64,000 nt of DNA from Omphiscola glabra (GCA_964017045.1 OZ024808.1:10446284-10510283), one strand, 5' to 3'; positions 38,434-51,599 are shown, counted from the first letter of the stretch. Translations and numbers: made by a program. The notes: generated from the sequence alone by a model not told the origin.

Positions 38434-39921
38434 ATGGAAAAATTAGATCAATTTAAATTTGATCCAAGTTTATTTCAAAATGATCAAGATGTTGTTCCAA
38501 AGGCAGAAAAAGATGTTCCCTTACATAAATTACTAAACAAAGAAATAGTCATTGATATTAACCCACAACCAGTTCTTGGGGAAGACTCTGCAATACATCC
38601 TGATTTTTTGGAAGACTCAGCAATACATCCTGATTTTCATAAAATACTAAAAGAAGAACAAGGTAATGGTCAATTTTCCTCAGCAGATGTTATTGTCAAG
38701 TCAGAAATAGATACTGACTTCTATGAAATACAAAAGAAAGAAGTGGACAATGATGTTAATCCAACACCAGATATAGGTGGCAACTATATTTGTAATGAAA
38801 TCAAACAGGAGACTGTATTTTATACAACTCTGGAGTTTGAAATAAGTTCAAATTTAACAGTGCACACTGCTACATTTGATCCCAACATAATCTCAGATAC
38901 AACATCTATATATAAATCTGAGTGTTGTCCTGGGAGTTCATTCTTGCCTGCTTGTAATATGAAACCTGACAAATCTGTAAAGCAAGAAACTGTGAAAGAT
39001 TCAAATTCTCAATCCAATTTAGGAGTATTACTTGGAAAAACACATGTCCCTGTATATAAAGGACATGATGCTGGAGAAATTCTACATAAATGTGAGCTTT
39101 GTTCTGCTAAATTTCCATATTTTTCTGATATTGATAGACATTTAAGAAAGCACACAGGAGTAAAAACCTACAAATTGGAAATTTTTCCTGCTACTGCTGC
39201 ATTTTATAAAAAATCAAATTTAATTGAAAACAATATAAAACATACTGGAGAGAAACCTTACAAATGTAATGTTTGTCTGGCTACATTTATAACAAATTCA
39301 CATTTTAATGTGCACAAAAGATTACATACTGGAGAGAAACCCTACAAATGTCACCTTTGTCTTGCTACATTTACCCAAAATTCAAATTTAACTAGACACA
39401 AAAGACAACATACAGGAGAAAAACCCTACCAGTGTGACATTTGTCCTGCTAAATTTACACAGAAGTCAAGTTTAAATGTACACAATAGACAACATACTGG
39501 AGTGAAACCCTACAAATGTGACTTTTGTCCTGCTACGTTTAACCAAAATTCAAGTTTAACAATACACAAAAGACAACATACTGGAGAGAAACCCTACAAA
39601 TGTGACATTTGTCCTGCTACATTTAACCAAAATTCAAGTTTAACAATACACAAAAGACAACATACTGGAGAGAAACCCTACACATGTAATGTTTGTCCAG
39701 CTCTATTTAAATCAAACTCACATTTAACTGTGCACAAAAGACAACATACTGGAGAGAAACCCTACAAATGTAATGTTTGTACTGCTGCCTTTATCTCAAA
39801 TTCAAGTTTAACAGTACACAAAATACAACATACTGGAGAGAAACCACACAAATGTGATATTTGTCTTGCTACATTTACCCAAAATTCAAGTTTAACAGTA
39901 CACAAAAGATTACATACTTGA
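38434..39921 (+). CDS. C2H2 zinc-finger protein (gene 2 of three), 495 aa
   Basis: Starts at ATG 38434 (accatgg context), [15 protein letters not shown]; in-frame sequence upstream to 38407 lacks an ATG and follows a splice acceptor at 38341. N terminus is acidic with EDSAIHPDF twice, then HKILKEEQ, and lysine motifs VKSE, IKQE and VKQE that fit the SUMO consensus. Residues about 218-495 hold ten C2H2 units: the first (HKCELC) is good, the second has lost its cysteines (YKLEIFPA), the other eight are canonical with TGEKPYKC linkers, two of them nearly identical. It ends HKRLHT then TGA where a linker glycine is expected. Predicted nuclear DNA-binding protein of unknown target; a tandem duplicate of the 55357 gene. 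Confidence 0.87.
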   Translation: MEKLDQFKFDPSLFQNDQDVVPKAEKDVPLHKLLNKEIVIDINPQPVLGEDSAIHPDFLEDSAIHPDFHKILKEEQGNGQFSSADVIVKSEIDTDFYEIQKKEVDNDVNPTPDIGGNYICNEIKQETVFYTTLEFEISSNLTVHTATFDPNIISDTTSIYKSECCPGSSFLPACNMKPDKSVKQETVKDSNSQSNLGVLLGKTHVPVYKGHDAGEILHKCELCSAKFPYFSDIDRHLRKHTGVKTYKLEIFPATAAFYKKSNLIENNIKHTGEKPYKCNVCLATFITNSHFNVHKRLHTGEKPYKCHLCLATFTQNSNLTRHKRQHTGEKPYQCDICPAKFTQKSSLNVHNRQHTGVKPYKCDFCPATFNQNSSLTIHKRQHTGEKPYKCDICPATFNQNSSLTIHKRQHTGEKPYTCNVCPALFKSNSHLTVHKRQHTGEKPYKCNVCTAAFISNSSLTVHKIQHTGEKPHKCDICLATFTQNSSLTVHKRLHT

Positions 39922-40290
<369 letters not shown>

Positions 40291-40689
40291 TGATTTGATG
40301 CAAGACCTATTATACCTCAGACAGAAGTCATAGGGAGGTTTCCGGGAGATAACTAAAAATGAAATTATATTTTATGAGACAGTTCAACTCTACAATTGGC
40401 GACTTCAGACCTGATAGGAAATCTGTAAATCATATTTACAAATATGTACTGATACATCAGACTTTAATAACAACACGTGTTACTAACCATACTATTAGCT
40501 ATGATTGTAAATTATTTGCACGTATTGTAAATCATTCCTAGCGCCTTATTTACTCAATTTAAATTTTATATAATTTTTAAATATAATTTTTATTTAGATG
40601 TGCAATGTATAAGACTTCTTTTTGTGGGGATTTGATTTTTAAACTTTCCGAAAGAGAATTTTGATTCCATAAATCATTTTTATGTCTGA

Positions 40690-41170
40690 GGGACAAGGCT
40701 TATATCGCGACTTGGTTACAAGCTTTATTAATTGTTGCGATGAAAATTTTCTCTAGTTGAATGTCCCAAAAACAAAGGAAATGGTTTTTGATTTCCGGAG
40801 AGGGAAACACCATATTACAGATTTTGACATGAAAAATCAAATTGTAGAGGCATATAAGTACTTAGGTGTCTCCATTAATAATAAGCTAACATGGCTGTAC
40901 AAATGCTGTATAAGAAGTTCAACCAAAGACTGTTCTACCTAAAAAAAAAACTGTACGATTTCTGCGTAAACAAGTCGATAACTTATTCTATCGTGCAACA
41001 ATTGTCAGCCTACTTAATTTCAGTAGTACCTGCTGGTGTGGGAATTCATCATCTGATATTAAACACCAAATAAACAGACCAATTAAAGAAAGCTAGGAAC
41101 ATAATACAAACTAAGCATCCTTCTCTTGAAGAACTATTTGAAGAAAGATGTTATTATAAATTAATGTAAA
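40690..41170 (+). pseudogene. Non-LTR reverse transcriptase relic
   Basis: Fragments across three frames: LVTSFINCCDENFL, a stop, LNVPKTKEMVFDFRR, AYKYLGVSINNKLTW, KFNQRLFYLKKLYDF-like text and ARNIIQTKHPSLEEL. This order is the thumb and connection region following the active site of L2/Rex-type LINE polymerases. Both ends are lost. Confidence 0.8.
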
Positions 41171-44100
41171 ACTAAATAAATTTTGATGATACATCCCAAC
41201 GCCAGTCTTTATGGTGTGCGACCTGTGCCATCGCACAGGGTGCCTGTCACGCACAGTAAATATTTAAATTCCCTTACTTTATTTCATTTATGTGTGAACC
41301 TATGGGGGAGTAGACACGGTGGAAATGGAACAAAGTACCGTAATAATACTAAACACAGTCTAATTTAATGTGCATGTTAAAATGCGTATGGCTAGATTAT
41401 GTATAGCATCATAATATGTGCTCCATAGCCTACGTGGTAATCGGAAAAAGAGCGGAGCCATACAGGGAAGGGGGTGCCGAACTGGTGCTTCACACAGGGC
41501 GAAAGTTTACCTAAGCCCGGCGTTGTACATCCCACTCTCTTCATCACAAATACTTAGGATCGGCCCGTTCGGGACGAATTCTTTCTCTCAGTGCAAGAAC
41601 TGAAAGAAATAAAAATTCTTTTGTTCCCCAATCTGTGCAAATTTACCAGCGTGCTCCCCCTGAAGTCACAAATCTAAATGAGAACTAATAAGTCCCTGAT
41701 ATGGCTAAGAGAATTCACTGAATGGCTGTTTTTTACCCTAGTGACATAATTTGATGTAGATGTTTCGTGTTCAAATTGTTTTATTTGTGTTCTGAAAATG
41801 TACAGTGCCATTAAAAACAATTCCATTTGTTTGGGTGAATAAAAGAATCTTATCTGTTCAGTTTTTTTCTTTAGACTATCCATGTTTTCCGAAATATTTT
41901 GTTAAGCTTATGAATGTATCATATCCAGTAATTTTCAATGATTTAAAAAAAAAATATCTGAATTCTAGTTTTTGGTTAAAATCACTTTGTTGAGAAAAAT
42001 ATGATTCATTATTCAAGATGTAATTAATCTCACATTTGTGTGTAGATTTCACCATAATTTAGGATAACATACATTACGTAAGCTTTTACGAGAACTCAAG
42101 AGTATTTATGTAACATACCGATAGTTGATTTTATAAAAATGTACAAATATAGTAATTTTTGTCTCCCTTTGAGTCTGTGCATTTTGCTGTTCTGTACTTC
42201 TGGTTCAAATTTTCATTAATTTGTGTGTGTCAAATCAAAAGTGACAAACCATAGAGAAAATGTAATTAGTTTTGAAAAGGTCCTTGATTTCAAATAACAA
42301 GACATCATTGGTGTTGCAAAAGTGTGTGTTGCCAGGATAAAATACAATGCTATCTATTGAGAAACCTATTATTTTCATTAATAAAATACCATCAAATCCA
42401 TCCAGGGGGGGGGGGGGTGGGAGCCCTTAACTAGTCTTGTGTCTAGGAATTCTGTCACCCCCTCTGCCCTCCCCTTAGCTACACATCTGCTTAACATTCT
42501 GATAAATTAAGAAATAAAACTTTAATTTTGTTTGTTTTGATGAAAGAAAGATCTATTCTGTGGATTGTTAAAATGTCTTAAATTAAATTTTGTTTGAGAG
42601 TACCCGGTAGCGGTAACTACAAAAATGTAAAGTAATGAATAGAGACAAGTAAGGAAAGTAATAAAATGTGTTCTATTTCCATTTTTGTTAATTAATCATT
42701 CAAAAATAGGTTGTATGCATAAGGGATGTAGTACTTTTTGACAGGGCAGGGTCCTTGAAGTCTGACAGTTGTTATAGAAGAGGCAAGTACGGTATCATAT
42801 CAGGTATGGAGGAATCCTTGAAGTCTGACAGTTTTTAACAATGGCGAAGTATCAGGTAGACATAGCCTTTCTTAGGATTTTGGGGGTCCTAGGCATGGAG
42901 CGTAGGTAGGGGGCTCCAGAAGGGGGGGGGGGTCTGGGTGTTGGAGCTCCCCCGGAGCTGAGCAGAAAACTGAATTTTGAAGCTGCAAAATAAACTTCAG
43001 ACGAGAGATTTCTATCCCATTACCTACTTTCCTTGTCAGACTTCCTGACATATTTTCCCCCCACCCATCACTGCGGCACCTCAGTCTGACTTAGCCACTG
43101 TTTCCTCTTCGCTCGTGTTTAACCACTTACCACATTGATAATTCCGCCACTAGAGAAAATTTGTACTTATGAAATAGGCTAAAAGTGGGACCCAAGGCGG
43201 TCGCCTCGTTTGCCTAAGACAGGCTAAGAACGGTCGCTTATTTAGCCCATGCCTAATAATGGTCGCCTAGTTTTCCTATGCCTAAGAACGATCCCCTATA
43301 AGTTTGCCTATGCCCAAGAATGGTCGCCTAGTTTTCCTATGCCTAAGAACGTCTCTGAGGTATGGAGTAAGATATTGCTTATAAGAAAAAAATATGAAAG
43401 GGAAATTTGTTTCATTATAATTTTACAAAGAATTATCAGTCAACATATTATATGAAGATACGAATGCAAAATCATAATGTAAGTCAGGTGGGCTGGGATG
43501 GGTTGTGGAGGGTGTCAGTCAGGCTAATCTGCTCATACCACAGTACCGATACCGGTTTTGTAGTAGTCTCAAATTTACTCAGGGTCATTTTAAAAAAAAG
43601 GAAATAACATAGCCTAATAATTTTTAATATCAATAAATTAAAAATAAAAGATGGATTCTTATAAAGATACACACATTTGAAAAAATTTATATTAAACGTT
43701 AATAAAAAAATTAAATCAAAAAGTTGTATACTGGTACTTAAGGTCCCCTGTCAAGGGTATGAGAATCACTGTAGTTAGGTGTGGGGTTAGAGTAAGTTGT
43801 GTTCACCAAAAGGAATATGAGGGAACAAGGCGTAAGAGACTGTCAATGATGATAGACGGGTGTGTCAGGAGTGAGACAGGTTTTTGATGGGTACATGGAG
43901 TAGTGAGAGGTAAGGGATTACTTCCAAAGGATTTTTAGTGCCTGTTGTTAGTAAGAATTTTATTTTGTGATTGTAATGTGAAAAGGATTATTAGTGACTT
44001 TTGATAGTACGGACTTTGGTATGTGAATTTTCAGATAATAAAGGAGTCCGTTATTTTATATCTAATACTAATACTCGGGACTTTTGTGCATCGCGGCTTT

Positions 44101-44244
44101 CAGCTCAGTACGGAGTACAAACGTAATTCTGCAAGTGTATGACATAATCCACAACAAAAGTAGGTCGTAGCCACAATAGTCAGTAGTATTCTCTAGAATC
44201 AAAAGCCCCCACGGGAGACATTACTTAGGTTGTGTCAACTCATG
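41171..44244. other. No gene recognised
   Basis: Contains small tandem units only: ccttgaagtctgacagtt twice (about 42751 and 42813) and ggtcgcctagttttcctatg three times (43255-43350). G runs at about 42404 and 42922. Confidence 0.4.
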
Positions 44245-44252
44245 GTGTCACC

Positions 44253-44446
44253 CAGTGGCGTAGCGAGAGGGGGGCAAGGGGTGCACCATGTCCCGGGCGC
44301 TACTCACAAAGGGGCGCCAAATGGTCCGCAAAACAAAAAAATTGCTGGATAATTTTTATTATATAGTATATAGTTTTCGAATGAGGGGGGGGGGCGCTAA
44401 AAAGGTATTGTGCCCCGGGCGCGAGTTAAGCTCGCTACGTCACTGG
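44253..44446. mobile_element. Small hAT-type MITE, about 194 bp, 8-bp target duplication
   Basis: Ends cagtggcgtagcgag and, inverted, ccagtgacgtagcgag. The 8-mer gtgtcacc flanks both sides (44245-44252 and 44447-44454). Related single ends with gtggcgtagctag occur at 33856 and 60117. Confidence 0.82.
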
Positions 44447-45158
44447 GTGTCACCCCCCCCCAAAAAAAAAAAAAAAAAAAAAAAACATTAACAACTGGAC
44501 ATGCACCGAGTAATTTTTAACCAGATCTGTACAAAGCCTCTTACACCGGGTACAGTATTATTACTTGTTAAATAATGTCGTAAAGCAACAAAACTCACAC
44601 GTAATTTGAGGTAAAGCCTTTTTAAGAAATGCATCACAGTTACTTAAAAAAAAAATTAAAACGTCAATAGTTGAACTGTACAGTTAACTTTCCTTCAATT
44701 AAAGATTAATGAAAACACGTCAATCACTTAATAAAAATTATTAAAAAAAAATCTTCGCCCTGTACCTTTGATTTTGGTAAAATCACAAGACCGTAAAGAA
44801 TGGACTGCTCCATTGCAGATGGAAAAATTGCTATTTATAAGTATAAGTTTTAGTTTTGAAACGCTGCTTTCGAGTAAAGCCACGACGGACACACATATCG
44901 TGATCAATAATTGTAGCCTCTAATGAGAGGTTTGGAAGAGAGACTGCAGGAAGCTAAGAAGTTCACACGTTAAAATATTGATCAATCTTTGGCTTCCACT
45001 GATTAATATCTGCTGCTTTCAACTTTCAGATGCCTTCACGGCCTTTGTATTTCAATTAAAATTAAAGTTTACTTTTAGAAAATAACTCGTCATGGAAAGT
45101 GGTTATTTTGGGAATGGAAGCCGGGAAATCTTCTTCAGTCACCAAAAGGAGACTCTTA

Positions 45159-46630
45159 GGGGCCGTCCATAAAGTACGTCAAGCTATTTTTGACAATTTT
45201 TACCCCCCCCCCCCCCCCACTCCTCCTTGTCACAAACTGTCACAAATCTCGGAAACCCCCCCCCCCCCTCCTTTAAAGTACGTCACACTTTCGAACAATT
45301 TTTTTTTTGATTAACACCTAATTAAAATTTAATCTAAAACACACTTCACTATTAAACTGAACAAAAAATATAACATTTTCCACTTAACAGAACGTTCCTA
45401 ATATTAAAATGAATTTTACTAGTCGAATAGTTAATTGTCAACAGTTATTCATTGAAGCAGTAACTCAATCTAGATGGAATTTGAAAACAAAAATTAAACT
45501 AGACAATTATATAATACACATCATTTATTTTCCGCTTTTTCATTTACAATAGGTGAGGTCAAGTTTTAGATAATCTTCCGATTACGCAATCTTTTTACAC
45601 AGGATAGGACGTAGATTAGCCAAACTTGACCTCACCCAGTAATTACATAATAAAAAGGAAACAAAACAATTTGACTAAAAAAGACTAGATTGATAAATTA
45701 TTTGACAAACTCTTGTGCTATATTGAATCTGTTTATTATGGGCCTGTGAATTATGTTTAATATTTATTGGACATCATCCATCCATGGTGGAAGTGTTCAT
45801 CCATAGTTACAACTGGCATCAATCTTTCACCATCATCGTTTCCTGGAAGGATAATTGCAGACAGATCAACTTCATCCTCATCTAACCACTCAACATCCTC
45901 TGAATGGGCATTTTCTCCTCTGGCAATAACTGTCATGAGTTCTCTTTGCCTTCTAGCCGCGATTCTCAAAGGACGGATGCGTTTTATTTGAGTTGATTCT
46001 GGAACAGTTTGGGTTGGCACATTCTCCCGAGCCTGAGCTCTGTGTTGTCCTGGATGTTTCTTTAACATTGTTTGTGAGTCAAAGTATAAGTGACATACTT
46101 TGCAAATTCGATCAAGTAAGCTGCAAAGATGGACAATAAAGATCATATGGTTGTACTTTGAAAACTCCTGTTGATCTCGGCATAATGTCATCAAATTTGA
46201 GAGTTTGTGCCACAAACAATGAAGGAAATTTATGAGAATCTCTCGCACAGTGAGATAATTATGCAGCGGACAGCATAGAAATAATAACATACAAATAATA
46301 ATACTTCCAGCATGACGAAAGCAAGGCTATGCTTAAAACAAGGCTTCGCAACAGCATACTAGCGCTCCTAGCGAGAGAAATCGCGAACAACATATTCAGG
46401 AGATACGCAATTCATGCTATTTTGACATAAAACCAATTCAAATATTTCACAAAATTTTTGAAAGTTATTTTTAAAGCTATTTAATTCTACTAAAAAAATT
46501 AAAAATAAATTATAAATAAAATTTTAAAAAAATTAATGTGTGACGTCACACATGGCCTGACCCCCCTCTCCCTGTCACACTTTCTTACCCCCCCCCCCCC
46601 TTGAGCGTGACGTACTTTATGGACGGCCCC
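45159..46630 (-). mobile_element. Harbinger-like element, 1472 bp, TTA target duplication, protein-coding
   Basis: Termini ggggccgtccataaagtac plus gtca on the left, exactly inverted on the right (tgacgtactttatggacgg then cccc). Flanked by TTA on both sides (45156-45158, 46631-46633), the PIF/Harbinger signature. The subterminal regions hold long C runs on the plus strand at both ends, so these parts are not inverted copies. A second direct taaagtacgtcac lies at about 45277. It carries one protein frame but no recognisable transposase. Confidence 0.85.
45757..46290 (-). CDS. One-finger C2H2 protein carried by the Harbinger-like element
   Basis: The frame is open for 177 codons. A single canonical finger is visible, CKVC-x12-H-x3-H (CKVCHLYFDSQTMLKKH, PGQH), then a linker, then RIRPLRIAARRQRELM, an acidic EWLDEDEVDLS and a C-terminal tail. 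The part before the finger (MLLFLCCPLHNYL) is unlike the rest and contains a good splice acceptor (tttgcag before cttacttgat), so the real protein may start with upstream exons. The segment from RIRPL to the acidic block recurs at 13370-13500, showing that it belongs to the element family. I do not recognise a function; a DNA-binding accessory protein is one possibility. Confidence 0.6.
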   Translation of the reverse strand: MLLFLCCPLHNYLTVREILINFLHCLWHKLSNLMTLCRDQQEFSKYNHMIFIVHLCSLLDRICKVCHLYFDSQTMLKKHPGQHRAQARENVPTQTVPESTQIKRIRPLRIAARRQRELMTVIARGENAHSEDVEWLDEDEVDLSAIILPGNDDGERLMPVVTMDEHFHHGWMMSNKY

Positions 46631-46633
46631 TTA

Positions 46634-46799
46634 GCTTGAACATTCTAAAATATGTCCGCTACTTCATTGATTACTCTTGATCTGATCTGGAGTTCAGAAT
46701 GAAAACGATCAAATACGTTCAAGCATCAACCCTTTTTTTCCTTTTTTTTTCTTCTTAGAAAATGAATACGGAATATTTTGATTGCACTCCAGTTATTTT
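46634..46799. other. No gene recognised
   Basis: Short AT-rich spacer. Confidence 0.3.
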
Positions 46800-47280
46800 C
46801 TTCACCAGATGTCCCCGTGAACTTACCACAAGTTTGCCTGCTCTTGTGGCACCCTGATCTGGAGGCACCGTGGACTGGTGGAACCCAGCTCAATTAGTAC
46901 CATGTTCAGTGTACAACCTTCCTTGTTGAAACCCTGCTCTGTCTGGTGACACCCTGTTCAAATGACAACCTGCTAAGGTGGCAACCTGTTCTGATAGAAT
47001 CTTTCTCTGGTCAACACTATTTGGTGTTGATACCTTGTACTTGTGCCACCCTACTCTTGTGACTCTCTAACCAGGCGGCACCATACTCTGGTGGCACTCT
47101 GTTATGATTATATCAAACTCTAGTGGCACTTTATTATGATGGTATCATTCTCTGGTGGCACTCTGTTATGATGGCACCATTCTATGATGGCACTCTTTTC
47201 TGATGGCATCATTCTCTGATGGCAAGCTGTAGCACTAGGTTATGGTGGCTCTCTGTTCTGGTGGCACTCTCTTTTATTTA
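46800..47280. repeat. Degenerate tandem repeat (tctggtggcactctgttatg)
   Basis: Loose repetition of ggtggcactctgttatgatg with varying unit length of about 20-30 bp. Confidence 0.65.
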
Positions 47281-47344
47281 ACTGTAAACGCTGTATGAAA
47301 CCAACTCGAGCGAATTACAGTATGCCAAAATGAATTTTGTCATT

Positions 47345-47425
47345 GAATGTCACCCCCTGTAAAGATGTCACCCCCTGTGAGTGTGTCACCCCCTGTGAGG
47401 GTGTCACCCCCTGTGAGGGTGTCGA
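47345..47425. repeat. 18-bp tandem repeat, about 4.5 units
   Basis: gtcaccccctgtgagggt units, the first with aaagat in place of gagggt. Confidence 0.9.
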
Positions 47426-48035
47426 CCGGTGCGGATTCCTCATTTGAGATTCTTACTACTGAGGCTGTTACAGGTAAATATCAGTGAGTGGACTCTATGT
47501 CCATTGTTGAGTTAGAGCACCCGGTAGAATTCCTTCACACTTTCAACTTTAAACCAACAAGGATTCCACCACACACTCTCTATCTGATAGTTCGTACTCC
47601 AATTTTGCTTCTGCGCAATCTGACACCCCATAAACTTTGTGACGGCACCAGGGTTGCAGGTACTTAAACCTGTTATAGAAATTTCTTTGAATCAACCGTC
47701 TTCACAGGCTGTGGTGCGGGACAGTTTTATACACAGTTTTATACACCGAGTTCTAGTGATTCTCTCCGACTACCACTTTCAGTATACGTAAGCGAAGGAA
47801 GTTTCCTGTTAAAGTCTGCTTCGCCGTGACAATAGACAGAGCTCAAGGTCAGTACCCTTAAGTGCTCACCCGTTTTAGACGACCCATGGAAATAAATTAC
47901 GTAAGACATACATGTCTGTAAATACTGTTGCTCAGCGATCTACTCATGATTAATCTAAAGAGGATATACTCCTAATAGATTTAATCCACACTGTTCTGTT
48001 TGATAACCACGCGTGTTTATGTTACAAATTAAAAA
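47426..48035. other. No gene recognised
   Basis: No domain or repeat identified. Confidence 0.35.
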
Positions 48036-48039
48036 CATC

Positions 48040-48715
48040 TTCAAACAAAGTTTTACTTATAAATCCTTTATAAAATGTAATATCAAGCAATGGGGGCTGG
48101 GGCTGTAAATTTGACAAAACATACATAGAGGTAACATAATTGTATAAGAATCCTAATTAATCCCCCCTCCCAATAAAAAAAAGTCATTTGTTCGTGGCTG
48201 GCTGGATGCGGGGTGGCCTAACAAAATCTTGGGACTGCTAATTGACCCACTTCTCGTCAGCCAATCTAGCTGAATCTTGGCACATAGACTCGTTGCCCAT
48301 GACATCAGATTCTATCGTATGTTCAACTTTAACCCCCCCCCCCCCCCAAAATAACCCCTTTTCACGGGGAAGATGAAATAAATAAGAGGGCACTGATTTC
48401 ACGAAATAAAAAATGAGATTCTTTTTTAAAAAGATATCGCAAGTGAGTTTGGTGTTTAATATTTTCTTTTGTTTTTCTGAAATAGTTGGTGAAAAATCTG
48501 CGGTGTAAAAGCGGGTGTGTCATTAGAATATTTATATTGTTATGGGCGAAAAAAATATGCGGTTGTGAGCCTTAAAAGGGTGGTTGGGGCACAAATTGCG
48601 ATTCTTATAAAGTGCTCTTCTTGAATGCATGGTTTGTCAAGTTTTTAGCCCCACCCCCATTGCTCGATATTACATTTTTTAAGTCATATAAGAAAAAAAA
48701 ACTTTGTTTCAGGGG
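48040..48715. repeat. Foldback element with about 100-bp inverted arms
   Basis: Left arm: aaacaaagttttact, aaaatgtaatatcaagcaat, gggggctggggct, ttgacaaaaca, and ttgtataagaatc. Right arm reads the same on the minus strand from about 48712 inward: aaacaaagttttttttc, aaaatgtaatatcgagcaat, gggggtggggct, ttgacaaacca, tttataagaatc. No coding capacity; no clear target duplication. Confidence 0.75.
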
Positions 48716-49194
48716 TTGATTAATTACTTGTGGCTTTAAGAACATTGTAATGGTAGTGACCCGCGGAATTTGATTAATTATTAGTACTATGCTATTCATT
48801 AATTTAACTTTAAATATGTGAGAACTTGTTAATTAGAAAATCATTGTCCATTTCGATTTTTAAAAATATTTTTTTTAAAATAATAATTTTAAAAAATGTA
48901 TTAATATATTTAGTAAATATAGTCTTTACGAGTTTTCAATCCCCTTGGAACAAAAAGTGTAGGACGCCACCATCACATGATCCTGAACGAATCTAAAGAG
49001 ACAAAGTATCTTTCTGTCTCGATTAACACTACACTTACACTTACACCTCAAGAAGAAAAATTGGGTATCTTTTTTTTTTTTTTTTTGCGCTGCAGCATCA
49101 GTCTTTTAATGCGAGTATCGGTGTCATTATATTAAAATATAACCATCGTCCAAAGATTGCCAATAGATAAACAAAGTTGGGATGCCATTGGATG

Positions 49195-49278
49195 AGTAGA
49201 AACGCTGGAGGTATATCATAACAAAAATGTATCTTGTTCCTGGTACAAACATTTAATGTGTAGGGGGTGGGAAGGGCT
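49195..49278. repeat. Short dispersed repeat shared with 57309-57393
   Basis: tagaaacgctggaggtatat, catccttgttcctggtacaaa-type text and gggtgggaagggctga recur just after the stop of zinc-finger gene 3. Confidence 0.75.
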
Positions 49279-49692
49279 GAATTAGTGTCTATTTTTTTTT
49301 TACCTTACTTTTCCTGCGTTTGGCCCGAGACTGGGAATAGTTGAAAAAAATCTGGCATCACATTGTCATTGGCCGCATCAACAATAAACACAACATCGAT
49401 AGACTGATGTCTATTATAATATTTACTTTTTGTATTAAAAATCTCTTTAAAACCAACAAAACTCACGCCACATTATTGGCATTGGAAAACGACAAACACT
49501 TGTTCTTTTAACTATTGGAGTGTTTTAATATAGTTCTATAGGGGGAATAGAGACGAGGATAAAAAGGTGACAAAGACAACAAGGCTACACTACAACAATT
49601 ACAAGGCTCATTCTTTACTTTACTCTTCTTTTTGTACTACTTTGCTTGCATCTTTTTGGCTATTAAAGTTAGAGCGTTCAAATTTGGAGGAG

Positions 49693-50671
49693 GGCTGATT
49701 TTGAATTGCGTATCCGTGACGTCATTTGCGTGGATTCACTCCCCTTATTTTTTTTATTAGAGTTATATTTTCCTTAAATTACGATGGCATGTTTTTTAAT
49801 TAAATTTTTATTGGTTGATTAAATATAATGATAAAATTTGATTGGTTGGCTGATTTAGTATTTTATGTCGTCTGCCATTTCATAAGATTATTTTAGAAGA
49901 TGACCGCACGTGTTTTATTCGTGTTTCATTAATTTTTGAATATTCTTTTCGCTGGAACCTGAAATAAAGTGTGTAAAAGTGTATTCCATGAAAATGTAAG
50001 TTGGGTTTTCATTACTTCTTTATATTATAATTAATTTTGGCCACTTTTCTTTGTTTTTTTTAAATTTTCCTACTTTTCAGGGTCAAAACCCAGCGCCACG
50101 TTAGGCTAAGGAGAGTGTCAAAACGCTGGTTCCGATAGGGTCAAAACCCTGTTAGGGAGAGGGTCAAAACCCTGTTAGGGGGAGGGTCAAAACCCTGTTA
50201 GGGAGAGGGTCAAAACCCTGTTAGGGAGAGGGTCAAAACCCTGTTAGGGAGGAATTTAGGTTAGGGTGAGGGATAGATTTAGATCATTTTTTAATTTTTA
50301 AAAACTTTTTATTCGTAATTTTAGTAAAAACATGAGTTATTTTATTTTTCCACGACCGCCATCTTGGTTGTCCCGACCCGTGAACACGTAAAAGTTCGCG
50401 GGTCGGGGCAACCAAGATGGCGGCCATGGTAAAAGACGCGGATACATCTCTCAAAATTTACCTCCGCGTCTTTTACCATGGCCGCCATCTTGGTAACTCA
50501 TGTTTTTGATATAATGACGAATAAAAAGTTTTTCAAAATGAAAAAATGAGCTAAATCTATCCCTCACCCTAACCTGAACCCTAAATTCCTCCCTAACCCG
50601 GTTTTGACCCTCTCCCTAACAGGGTTTTGACATCGCAAATGACGTCACGGATAAACAACTAGACATCAGCC
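49693..50671. mobile_element. Merlin-related MITE, 979 bp
   Basis: Inverted ends share a perfect 20-mer tatccgtgacgtcatttgcg (49711-49730, and inverted at 50635-50654) and, 18 bp further out, ggctgat. Just inside the left end are attcactccccttattttt and attggttgattaaatataat, matching the subterminal part of the Merlin element at 24951. Internal inverted arms (gaccgccatcttggttg, gcaaccaagatggcggcc, ccatggccgccatcttggt) form nested hairpins at about 50345-50500, and the 23-bp unit of the Merlin minisatellite occurs inverted at 50135-50250. Confidence 0.82.
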
Positions 50672-51599
50672 TAATAATATTATTTCTGATCGAATTTCAT
50701 ATTATCGCATGTAAACACAAGTGTATGTATTCTTTATAAAATTAAGTCCAGACAGTATTAGTTAACACTAACATTAAATTGTACAGCATAAACATTTTTT
50801 TATTGATTTTTACAGCTCCCATCGGTACATAGCCGGTAGTGTAAAAGATCTCTCCATTTTAGTGTTTTTTTCAAATTCACCCTACATGCCAGATTTCAAA
50901 TTTCCATTTCCCTGTTTTTATTTTTACAGGCCCCATAATTTAAATGTTAGCAAAAGGCTGCGACTATTCGTAGCAAAAGGGCTTTTTAAAGATGTTCATT
51001 TCCGAATGCCAGTATGAGCGACACTGTGCGTGTATATTGGCTAGTTTTTGGAAAAATTAAAATAATTTATAATGAGGACATTACCCTTCAGTACTGATTT
51101 TTTAATATGGATAATCAAGTTTATGTGTACTAAGTTTGATCTCGTTCTATTCACCCATGCCCATGCTGGAGCCTTTGTTTGAAATTATATTTATACACCC
51201 CAAATAAGAAGAAAAATGAATTTTGGGCCCCTATAAAAAAACGGAACATCTAATTAAGTTCAACACCCCCCCCCCCCCCCCCAAATCTCATTTCTTTTGT
51301 GAACATGCCTAAAGTTTTAAAATTTCGTTTAGCATACCACCTTATAGGTGATAAAAAATCTGGCAACAGGGTAAAAAAATACACAACAAATAGAGCTATG
51401 GAAGGTTGGGGGGTGTTCTTAAGACCCTTTATAAATAAAATGAAAATAAAGGCTGTATAATTCAGTATTAGTTAACTACCACTGCCTGGATTTAATTTCA
51501 TGAAGAATACGCGTAATTGTACATGCGATAATTATACAAAATTCTATCAGAACTGAACTGCAAGATTACCGACAAGTATAAAAAGGTGACGAGGACAAG
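50672..51599. other. No gene recognised
   Basis: AT-rich; a C run at about 51266. ggctgcgactattcgtagc at 50957 resembles the end of the foldback family, without a partner. Confidence 0.35.
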
